DNA of 59,205 nucleotides from Selaginella moellendorffii (taxonomy: Eukaryota > Streptophyta > Lycopodiopsida > Selaginellales > Selaginellaceae): contig NW_003314366.1 in NCBI RefSeq assembly GCF_000143415.4, positions 545,363 to 604,567 of the forward strand, given 5' to 3'. Under the pieces are notes generated by a model that saw nothing but the letters and a program-made list of their open reading frames with translations, searched no databases and was not told where the DNA came from. The position numbers and the translations under genes are program-made. This document shows, in pieces, positions 36,284 to 44,903 of this stretch. Every line of letters starts with the position of its first letter. Positions within the stretch are counted from its first letter, which is position 1.

Positions 36284-36425
36284 CAGTGCCGCTCGCAACA
36301 CCGCAACTACTCGTAGCGCCGCTCGCAACACCGCAACTGCTCGTAGCGCCGCTCGCACAAACTGCCACTCGCATAAACTGCCGCTCGCAATGGCGCTCGC
36401 AATGCCGCAACCGCTCGTAGACGCA
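36284..36425. repeat. GCCGCTCGCAAC-type tandem repeat
   Basis: About 30-bp units (GCCGCTCGCAACACCGCAAC followed by TACTCGTAGC) occur twice nearly perfectly and then degenerate. The strong local GC increase next to the transposase 5' end suggests a promoter or 5' leader role. Confidence 0.7.
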
Positions 36426-36783
36426 TAAACCACAGCCCACAACGCCGCTTACACAAGCAGCGCTCACTGCGCTCAGCGGAACCAAGAACACGGCGCACAA
36501 AAATGATAGACCTAGGAATGAGTTCGAGAATTCAAAAATAACACACGCTTGAACGTCACATCAAATCCTCTGACAAACCAGATCTTATGATTCCTCTGAC
36601 AAATTTCAAACTGAGTAGCTTCTAGACTTTGCTGTCGGAGGTTGAACTTTGTCACATCATGTCCTTGCCTCGATCTAGCTGTGCCATGTCAGTGATTCGA
36701 ACTTTGCCATGCCATGTCAGCGATCCGCGCCAAGATTATTCGACGTGTAAAGGAATAATTATGCTGTGTGTGTACGTCCATTT

Positions 36784-36916
36784 ATGGCAATATAAGGCCA
36801 CACGCCATTCAAAGAATAATGCTCGACATAAGGCCACACGCCATTCAAAGAATAATGCTAGTCGAGCATTTTTTGGTGCATTTCTGGGTTCAAAATTGCA
36901 TGAGCCCACACGCTAT
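36784..36916. repeat. Palindromes 12-14 of the array
   Basis: 36784-36808 (extended spacer), 36823-36844 and 36895-36916 (variant ATTGCATG, AGCCCA, CACGCTAT). Confidence 0.7.
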
Positions 36917-37252
36917 AAAGTTTACCTGTACCAAAAATAGAAACAGCTTTATTTACTTGGGAATTTAAGTGGTTGAGGCATTTTTAAACTTACAAACACA
37001 TGCCCTACTTACATTCCTTTGGTTGCTTAAAATTCAAAAATATTATAAACCTTTCTTTTTGCATTTTTAATGTTTTCAATTATGGTTTTTGATTTTCGTA
37101 GGACCAGCCTAGTAATCTATTTGCATCCCGTCATGTTTATAGCTAGCTTTCGTTTGTCCCCTTCGCTAGCCTGAGATACATCTGCTCGGCATCTGCCTCT
37201 TACAGCATTTGCCCAGAAAGGGCATCTTTCTTCACGCAGCATTTGCCACATG

Positions 37253-37271
37253 TTTAGGGTTTAGGGTTTAG
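37253..37271 (+). repeat. Internal TTTAGGG telomere-type run
   Basis: 2.7 units of TTTAGGG. Single TTTAGGGTTT motifs also appear near 38050. Plant telobox-like sequences of this kind are found in promoters as well as telomeres. Confidence 0.75.
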
Positions 37272-37744
37272 CAATTCAGTAGCTTGATAAACATGCAAAT
37301 ACAGAACTTGATGCAAAATCCTTTGATATGTCACAATGCCCCTAGGACCATAAACACATTTCAATAGAGAGGGTCCTTTCATTTCATAACTCCTTACGTA
37401 GATCTTGGTGAAACCAGAGTTAGTGAAGTTAGTTTCTTGTGATCCTGCATCTGATTGTGATGTCCCTTTGCAGTGTCGATGGAAAGGTCAATGCACACCA
37501 AACTGTAAAATCTTGGAGAAAAATAACGGTCGGATCTATGGCAAATGCCCCTGAAACATTGTAAGGCTCGTGTGGTCTCATGTGGTGTCCGATCGAGATG
37601 CTTCTTTGCAGAGTCATCAAGAAAGACATTGTATACCATTCTGTAAAATCTAGTTGCGATCTAACGGTTGGATCTCCAGAAAACTCAAAAAAATCTCGCA
37701 CGTGTCAGAATATTCTAGGAATATACTCCTATGTGCCCCTGAAA

Positions 37745-38139
37745 ATGGCATGCGGCCCCACGCCATTCAAGAGATAACGCCAGATGACGCCGAGAATTTT
37801 TTGGTGCATTTTTTGGGTTCAAAATTGCATGAGCCCACACGCTATAAAGTTTATCTTTGCCAAATAGAGAAAAGTTTATCTGTGTCATGTGAGGTAGTTA
37901 CAGTCCTTTGTGCTCGGCATCTGCCTCTTGCAGCATTTGCACTGAAAGGGAATTTTTCTCCATTCAGCATTTGGCCCTGAAAATGGCATGCGCCCACACG
38001 CCATTCAAGGAATAACGCCATAGGACGCCTGGATTTTTGGGTTTAAAATGTTTAGGGTTTTTTGGGTTTTTTCAAAATATTTTGGGTCCAACGTTTTTTG
38101 GGTTTCTTTGGTTCAAAATTGCATGAGCCCACATGCTAT
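37745..38139. repeat. Palindromes 15-18 of the array
   Basis: 37745-37766, 37824-37845, 37983-38004 and 38118-38139. They alternate between the canonical form and the ATTGCATG variant, as part of a larger duplicated unit that also carries TTTTTGGGTTCAAAATTGCA. Confidence 0.75.
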
Positions 38140-38486
38140 AATATTGATTTGAGAGAAAAATAGAAATAGATAGAATTTCTTTATTTAGCTGAACATCTGC
38201 CATTTTTGGAAATACAAGATGCTTTGGAATATCCAATCATGCATGGTATAAATATAGCGAGGGTATTAAATGATATCCCAATCATGATCTTTCTTTTGGA
38301 TTTCGCGTGCATGTAGTCCGAGGAATGATGACGTTGCGGATTTCTTTTGGATTTTGCATGCTTGCATGCGCACGGCAATCCAGAAATTAATGGTGGCGCC
38401 CAAGTCCGAGGAATGATGACGTGGCGGGATTACCAACCATTGTGACATTTCGCGCGTGTGAGGTTAGGTTTTGCATTTTGCTTCAT

Positions 38487-38684
38487 ACTCGCGCTCGCAC
38501 ACTCGCGCTCGCGCTCGCATCACACTCGTGCTCGCGCTCGCATCACACTCGCGCTCGCATCGCGCTCCCACTCGCGATCACGCTCATATTTGCGCCTTCT
38601 CTACAGGTTTCTCGTGTGCATCGGCGTCCACTCGCGCTTGCATCACACTCGCGCTCGCATCGCGCTCGTGTGCATCGGCGTCCA
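38487..38684. repeat. CTCGCGCTCGCATCACA-type tandem repeat
   Basis: Tandem GC-rich units upstream of the 11-exon gene, with GTGTGCATCGGCGTCCAC twice (38613 and 38667). Probably promoter or 5' UTR. The open frames through it are repeat artefacts. Confidence 0.7.
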
Positions 38685-38879
38685 CTTTTGTAACTTCGCC
38701 GCCAACTCCGCCGCCCACTCCGCCACCCACACGCAGCCCACTTGGCGTCCCGGGAGATTTCAGCGCCACTCTCCAACTGTAAGTGGCAGAGTAGCCTTGC
38801 TGCTACGATCCGCTGCACACACAGTGCACATTTGCCAGCGAGTCCGGCCTCGATTGTCACGGCCTCCATTCGGCTTCAA

Positions 38880-41800
38880 ATGGTAAGTCTTTTAGGCCAA
38901 GTAGAAAATGGCATGAGGCCACATGCCATTCATTAGCAACATTGGCATGCACCGATTGGGCTCTCGAGTGCAGTCCAGTTACAGATGGCGTGTAGCCTCA
39001 CGCCATCTTAGGATGTAGCCTCAAGACATCTGATGCAGTGGTGAATGGCGTGTGGCCTCACGTTATTTCCAGCTGCTAGCTTTTCATCTGTCAGCTCTAA
39101 TTGTTGTGCATTTCTGAACAGGCGAGGAATTGCGTTCTTCTTCCAGCCACTGTCAATGTGGATGCAGAGAAGGGGGAGGAGCTCACCAGTTGGACTTTCG
39201 GGATGGAAGGCGAGGATCTGATGCTGTACAACACAGATGGTGGGAGAAAAGAATGCATGGGGATCCTCATCCAAGTGACAGACACTCCATGCAGTTCCAT
39301 GCAAGAATATGGACTGGCACTTGTGGTAGAGACAGCGTCCGCCTTCAAGATCCACCTTGCACATCCTAGCGGCTTCCCGGAGGGGGGCAGCGGCTATGAG
39401 GTATTCCTAGAGGGAGCTAGGGAGAGGTTGTCCAGGAGGCCCACAATTTCAAAGACGCTGCGGGTTTATGAAGATCACATGGAATCCACGGACCTCACCT
39501 ACGGCGATGTTCAAAAACTATATTCCAACATTGAGCCGTTGAGAGTGCCTCCAGTTTGCGAAGCGAAGGGGAAGGGGGTCGATCTGGAAACTACCCCGAA
39601 GCAGAAAAGGGTGGTCAAGCTCAAGCCGACGTCCGACTCTGCTGCTCCAAAAAAGAAGCTACTCGGTGATGCCATTGCCTCGGGTTCGAACACTACACCC
39701 ACCAAAAAGAAGAGCCGCAAAGAGCAGAAAGAGCAAGAAGAGGCAGCAAAAATCGTCGCAGATAATAGTACTTGTTACTATTCCAACAAAGTATATACAA
39801 TCGACGTGAGCCGTATCGAGATCCAAAGCAAATACAACCACAGGCTAGTATCTGATGAGTGGGTGGAGAAACTGAAGCAGAAGATGCTGGCAAGTCCAGT
39901 AACACCCGACATCGCAGACGTGATCCCCTACTACCGAACAATGAAGGGCGAGACGAGGTTTCCAGACTTGATCAATAGGAAGGTGTTGGACGATCAGAAC
40001 GTCCGGTTCTATGCCGTCTCCGGGCAGCATTCTAGCTTGGCGATGCAACAGATAGTTGTGGATATTATGGTGGGCGAGGAGGTGAAGAAAGTCTTCAAGA
40101 CAAGAGTTGTCCGCCTGATAAAAGGCAACTCGCCCCTCCGATCTATCATATACATCTCCCACGCGCAGAATGTCAAGCAAGAAACGTGCTACAAATTGGG
40201 TCTGCACGAGACATTGGCACGAACACGGAAGCTCTGGGTTCAACTGAAGAAGCCACAAAAACCAGGACAAGGACGTGCACTAGCAACTAGCGCATGGCAG
40301 GTAAGCCTCGTTGCATGTGGCATAGCATGTGGCCTCACGCCATTTCCATTGCAGGAATTCTCGAGTCTTCTCTCAAAAACACTGGGGGTCAATGACACAC
40401 TCAGCATCCATAACATTCTACTCGCGACAAAAGTTGTTTTTGACAAATGGGTAGATGTGCTGAGGAAGTACCATGACGGGGAGTTGCTAAACTCAATGGG
40501 TGTGGAGGACGGCCGGAAGCCCAATGATTTGAAGCTCAACGCCTTGCGTTTCTCGCGGTCTCTAGACGACGACGACCTTCTGACAGTGGCTAATGCTCTT
40601 CTACGTGGTGAGGTAGTCTTCAACAAGACCAAAATGACTCCCGGCCATATTGTGACATACGAGGACTTGTGCACGACTCTGAGAGCTCGTGCGCTATTGA
40701 AGGATTGGATCTTCGAGCAAGTGGCCGTGGAGAGGGTGAGCATCGACACCACGCAAGAGATGATGGAAGAGCTGGACTTGTCAAATGAAGACATCGACGA
40801 CTACGTGAAGGGGGCTCCCAAGTTCATCGATCTGCTGCGGGATGCCACAAAAAGTAAAGCTGAGAAGTTGGATCAGTATCCAAATTTCATTAAGAGGGAT
40901 GTGGACCGCCGGCTTCAGAAACAGCTCGACCCCGCAGCAGAGGCCTATCGAGAACCTTACCGGGTATACGTGAATTCGGATGAGGATCAAAGGTGGAGGA
41001 GCATCGTTTCCCGCGGAGATGAGCAGGTCAAGAACATCTTTTGTGTGATGGACTTCACAAACGAGGAGATCACTCATGCAGACGAAGTCAGCTCCATCAT
41101 TGACTTAATGGTGGGACTTGCGGAGGTGGAATCTTCAGTCCACTATATGATCTACGACTTCGAATCCTATCACAAGTTCTGGAAGGCCTTGAACGAGGTG
41201 AAGGCTTGGTTGAAAGGCAAGGAGATGCAGGAGATCCATGGTATAATGGCTAAGAAGAAGATACCGACGAATGTCCGCATCTTCACACTCGCCCTTGTTA
41301 TTGGTCCTGCAGCAGAGTGGGACTGGAGTGACTTCCCAGCTTCGTTCGACAAGGCCGATCGAATTGATCTGAGGGAGGTCAATTTACCCGTGCCTGAGGA
41401 ACTGAAGACGGCTATGGAGCTTTCGAATCCAAAGAAAGCTCCAGGTGCAGCATGGGAAATGCTCAGCTGGGTCTTCAACGCAATAGCGGGTGACTCCAAG
41501 GGCAAATGCGTTGTCGAGTACAACTGCGGCGGACTATTCTTTCGAGCCGCACTACTCAAGGGTGTCCCGTGTGTTGCGGTGACAAACTCTATTGAAGAGG
41601 TGACTTCAATGGAGCATATAATTACAGTTGCCAAAGAAAAACAGTATCTTCTCTACGAACCTGGTGAGTACGCACTTTAAGTTTAAATGTTATCTCACAA
41701 GCTCTGTATGCAGGAGCGTGGCCACCCCCAGATGCTGAAACGGCGTTAACAGCTACTGTTGGGCCGAGCTCACAACCTGCACAAGGTAAGGTCACGTGAG

Positions 41801-44470
41801 GCCTCACGCCATTTTGATTATAGATCGTTGTGAATATTCAGACACGAGGACTGAAAAGCGCACTGGTGGCGCGTCGAAGAAGGACAAACAGACAAGCAAT
41901 AGGAAAAAAGGAGGTACAAATTATATTTGCAATGGCGTGTGGTCTCATGCCATTCCTTGCAGGAGACACTTCTTCAAAGGCAAAACAGGCAAGCACCAGC
42001 CAAGCTCAAACTGACAGTGGTCATAAAAAGCGAAAGCACGTTGGACAGTCGTCGGGATCAGAGGCGTTTGATTCGAAAAGGAAGAAGGGCAACGAAAAGA
42101 TGATAGGTAATGCCTCGCGGTTATGGCGTGTGTGCTCATGCCATTCATTGCAGATCAAGGGCTGAGTAAAAGGAGCCAGTCACCACCTTCTGACTCAGAT
42201 TCCTATGGCGGACTCCCCTTCCCCAATCTCAATGGAGAGGTACAATGGATGAGGGATGCTTTTCAAGTCAGGGCCACGTTTTTCTCATCTCGTCGTCTTC
42301 GAAGGGTGCAAGAACGTGCAGAAACCATGTTAAGACAGTCGCGTGAGGATACGGTCCTAGGTCAAGCACTAAAACAGGCTATGGATGTCTTGTATTTTGA
42401 GATGGAGACTCGGCCAGATGATTTTCCCAAGATGGTCCTGGAAAAACAAGCCATCCAGCCTGAGCAGCCTATGGAAGAAATGCAGGAGGGGGATGAGGAG
42501 CCAGAGAAAGATAATGAGCAGGAAGAGCAGAAGGACGAAGAGGAGGACAAAGAAGAGGAGGACGAAGAAGAGGAGGACGAAGAGGACTTGGATGGTCCTC
42601 ACAATGGTGACGATCACAATAACGACGATGACGATGATGACGACGATGGCCAGCCTGAGGTGGCCAAAGAGCAGCGGAGGAAGGTCATACAAGACAAACC
42701 ATCAGGTAAATAATAGTACATCCATTCCTAACCTTTTACCATTTCTAACATTGTCCATGTAGGTCGCAGAGCAAATGGTAAGTAGAGATTATTCAGTTGA
42801 ATTAAGATACAAACTCTAGCCTTTAGTGTCGAGGAAGGATAGTGCCAAGCAAGGGTCGAAACGTATGTCCAATCCTTCAGAATCAGCAGTGCGCCCAAGT
42901 GATATCGGTCCTAGTTCCTCAATAGCAGTTGATGGTAAATACAGTATAGTCGATTCAATGTGCTAATGAGTTTGTTTTTAGTAGCGACTAGGGAGGATAC
43001 CATCTCAATCGAAGGGAGATATTTGGACATGCATATGGATCCGCCAGTGGACTCTACTTGCCTGCAAGAGTCATCAGAGCTGGTGGAGGCTACTATCCAT
43101 ATCAACGCCAAGCAAGCTGACCACGCTCCACTTGATGCTGCCCATACCACTGAGTCAATCTTGTCCACGTATCCAACTGACGGTGACCAGGCGCCATTGG
43201 ACCCGCATGAGGCCGCCCCAGCCGCCGAGCCGGTCGTATCCTCATTTCCAACGTGTGCCCAATCGTCTGACTACGCGCCGTTGGAACCTCCCTACACCGC
43301 CCCTGCTGCCTGTTCGGTCATGTCCACTTTGCCAACGGAGGCACCAGCTGAAATGGCGTGTGATCACACGCCATCGGAACCACCCCATGCCACTGTTGAG
43401 CCAGTTGTACCAGAGTCTACAGCTGAAATGGCATGTGCCCACACGCCATCGGATGCGATTGACCCCACATTGCAGAGGAGAGTATTTCCGCCCTTCACGT
43501 TTCCTCGACCAAAACCCTCTGAACGACCATCGGGAGCACCATTCGCTAATATTGTAGATGGTAAAATTGACTTGTACCATTTTTTATGCTGACGCATTTC
43601 ATTTCAGAGTCACGGCGAAAGTACTGTATCGTTTTTGATCTGAACGGTGTCCTTTTCTCCCATGAGCGTGGCTCGTCCTCGAATGTCACTGCACCCTCCA
43701 AAGCCTGCGGTCGCAAGTTGGTCAAAAGAGACAGATTCACATTAATCACACGGGAGAAACTGCGGGATCTAATAATGACCATGCGACACTTAAAACAGAG
43801 GGCCGGGTTCAATTTGCAATTGGGAGTTTGGACATCCATGATGCGCCACAATGCATTAACGTTGCTACAGATGATGCACGATCAGACGCGAGTAATATTA
43901 CCATTTGACTTTCTCCTAACGCAGGAGGATTGCTTGACTATGGTCCATGTGAGGGGTAGCAAGCCCATCTTCGTCAAGGCAGAGGCTGTAGTGATGAACC
44001 GGACTGCTAGGTCAAGTGAAATCCTCATCATCGATGACTCGCCGATTAAAACTGCAGCGAACACGCACACATATGTAGTGCATCCCATCTCTTGCAGTAT
44101 GGAAACTAGGGAGAAGAAACCGTATGTTCTGGGGGACCTTGCAAAACGGCTTGAAGCGATGGTGATAGAGAACCGGCCAGTCCAGGAGGTGGCTGCAGAA
44201 ATCAACCAAATGGCAGATGGAATGGTATATCAGAAGCCATTTGATCGGACAGACACTAGTCATCATTTATGGCATGTATATTGTCTAGCCAAGCACTATC
44301 CGCATCTCCATAATCTGCTCAACCGGATGGGTTCTTCGACCACTGAACATGAGCGTGGACGTATTAGAGAAGAGATGGCATTACTATTGGGTTTAAATCC
44401 TGATAGTGTGGAGAGTGATGAAATTCCAAGATTATTGTATAGGCGTTGGAGGCAAAAAATAACAGTCTGA
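38880..44470 (+). CDS. 11-exon gene: ParB/Srx-like domain, methyltransferase-like segment, NIF/FCP1-like phosphatase (1,631 aa)
   Basis: Exons: 38880-38882 (ATG only), 39122-40300, 40355-41663, 41714-41785, 41842-41913, 41963-42106, 42154-42705, 42763-42777, 42827-42934, 42982-43560, 43608-44470. All introns are GT-AG; the coding sum is exactly 1,632 codons including TGA. Parts: N-terminal region; Lys-rich stretch about 190-210; ParB/sulfiredoxin-like domain about 224-355 with AVSGQHSSLAM (GQH 302-304) and ISHAQN; a segment about 777-806 (VVEYNCGGLFFRAALLKG) like methyltransferase motif I but lacking its usual acidic start; basic linkers 831-926; Glu/Asp-rich region within 927-1110; APL(D/E)-containing repeats 1152-1344; phosphatase domain 1350-1560 with FDLNGVL (D1355), GVWTSM, FVKAEA and IIDDSP. 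The second motif-I Asp is Asn, as in plant NIF-like proteins. Domain names are inferred by motif. Confidence 0.8.
38883..39121 (+). other. Intron 1 of the 11-exon gene, directly after ATG
   Basis: 239 nt, GTAAGT...CTGAACAG. It contains palindromes at 38908, 38985 and 39045. The start codon is separated from all other codons. Using 38880 avoids the weak in-intron start at 39101, which would add six residues. Confidence 0.7.
38908..39066. repeat. Palindromes 19-21 of the array
   Basis: 38908-38929 (canonical), 38985-39006 and 39045-39066, inside intron 1. Confidence 0.85.
40301..40354 (+). other. Intron 2 of the 11-exon gene, almost entirely a palindrome
   Basis: 54 nt, GTAAGC...CATTGCAG, with the palindrome at 40322-40343. 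It is in frame and stop-free (18 codons), so retention would be tolerated. I treat it as an intron because the splice signals match introns 5 and 6 and the translation (CGIACGLTP) is just the palindrome. Confidence 0.75.
41791..42144. repeat. Palindromes in introns 4, 5 and 6
   Basis: 41791-41812, 41932-41953 and 42123-42144. In introns 5 and 6 the right arm is followed at once by TTCCTTGCAG or TTCATTGCAG, so the palindrome sits against the 3' splice site. Confidence 0.85.
42500..42660 (+). repeat. Acidic coding repeat (GAGGACGAAGAA-type)
   Basis: Purine-rich tract in exon 7 encoding a long run of Glu then Asp residues. Such acidic tracts are common in chromatin-associated proteins. Confidence 0.8.
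42763..42777 (+). other. 15-nt microexon 8
   Basis: GTCGCAGAGCAAATG between a TTGTCCATGTAG acceptor and a GTAAGT donor, phase 1 on both sides, adding five residues. It is supported by frame closure of the whole model, but its size makes it the least certain exon. Confidence 0.55.
43353..43449. repeat. Two palindromes within coding exon 10
   Basis: 43353-43374 is a perfect 22-bp palindrome (centre TGATCA), and 43428-43449 differs slightly. Both are translated in the same frame as EMAC(D/A)HTPS and followed by GAx or GAT codons, preserving the open frame. Confidence 0.88.
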
Positions 44471-44875
44471 GATGGCATGTATTTATTTAAAAATGTAACT
44501 TATTATGGCATGGGGTTCCATGCCATTGTATTAATATTAAAAGACAATTCTTTGAGAGGATTTGCATTTACAGCATGTTATTGGAAGTCTACGAAGTTGT
44601 TTTATTAATAAGGGGAAAGTAAAGATTGAATGGGGACTTGGGCTCCACCTAGACTCGGAGCAACTGAGCCAATATTAAAAGGATGGAAAGAAATTGGACG
44701 ACAATGACAAGGAGAAGAGAGAGGTGAAGCAGTGGCAGGGGGAGGAGAAGTGATTAAGTAGACATTTCCTTGTTTAAAATAAAATGGCATGTGCCTCAAT
44801 GCAGTTGAATTTTGTTATATTTATATACTATATAAAGATTTGGAAACCTTATTTTACAAGTGGGATAATGACAAT
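44471..44875. other. Right subterminal region of the DNA transposon
   Basis: 3' end of the 11-exon gene and AT-rich spacer, with palindromes at 44505-44526 and 44784-44805 (right arm eroded). GTGGGA and TCCCAC form a short hairpin at 44860-44881, overlapping the inverted repeat. No further gene. Confidence 0.55.
44505..44805. repeat. Last palindromes of the array
   Basis: 44505-44526 (centre GGGTTC) and a degenerate copy at 44784-44805. Confidence 0.7.
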
Positions 44876-44899
44876 TCCCACTTTAACGAAATAGAGCTT
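44876..44899 (-). repeat. Right terminal inverted repeat
   Basis: Exact reverse complement of 31222-31245, followed by CATT (44900-44903). Confidence 0.95.
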
Positions 44900-44903
44900 C
44901 ATT

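Larger units (their letters stand above)
35922..38879. other. Divergent intergenic spacer of the DNA transposon
   Basis: About 3 kb between the 5' ends of the transposase and the 11-exon gene, so it should hold both promoters. It contains ten or so palindromes, a GCTCGCA-rich island at 36284-36425, a second at 38487-38684, a TTTAGGG run (37253-37271), and several imperfect duplications. Examples are CTCGGCATCTGCCTCTTACA at 37186 and 37915, and blocks ending in GCATGAGCCCACACGCTATA at 36895, 37824 and 38118. No convincing gene. Confidence 0.6.
31222..44899. mobile_element. 13.7-kb TIR DNA transposon with transposase, ParB-like/NIF-phosphatase gene and palindrome array
   Basis: The boundaries are fixed three ways. 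There are perfect 24-bp inverted repeats at 31222-31245 and 44876-44899, starting AAGCTCTATTTCG. CATT is duplicated at 31218-31221 and 44900-44903. The other LTR of the same host element keeps the unoccupied site at 50648-50651. The interior holds a reverse-strand transposase-like frame, a small reverse-strand acidic frame, an 11-exon forward gene and about 27 dispersed 22-bp palindromes. A 4-bp duplication with long TIRs does not decide a superfamily. The transposase resembles a family of eukaryotic proteins usually left uncharacterised, so I do not name one. The element must be younger than the young B element. Confidence 0.92.

Noticed and set aside
38458-38886. Possible coding first exon upstream of the 11-exon gene
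   Set aside because: It is an Arg/Ser/His-rich reading of GC-rich tandem repeats, and the ATG at 38880 in a different frame joins perfectly to exon 2.
41680-41682. Ending the ParB-like protein at the in-frame stop at 41680
   Set aside because: A GTGAGT donor precedes it, an acceptor follows 50 nt later, and the downstream exons then stay in frame to the phosphatase stop.
31764-44805. Repeated palindromes as a CRISPR array
   Set aside because: Spacing is irregular (tens to thousands of bases), repeats lie in introns and exons, there are no uniform spacers or cas genes, and the context is eukaryotic.
31222-44899. Assignment to KDZ, hAT, Mutator or CACTA
   Set aside because: The 4-bp duplication, the AAGCTC terminus and the transposase motifs do not clearly match any of these, so I leave it unnamed.
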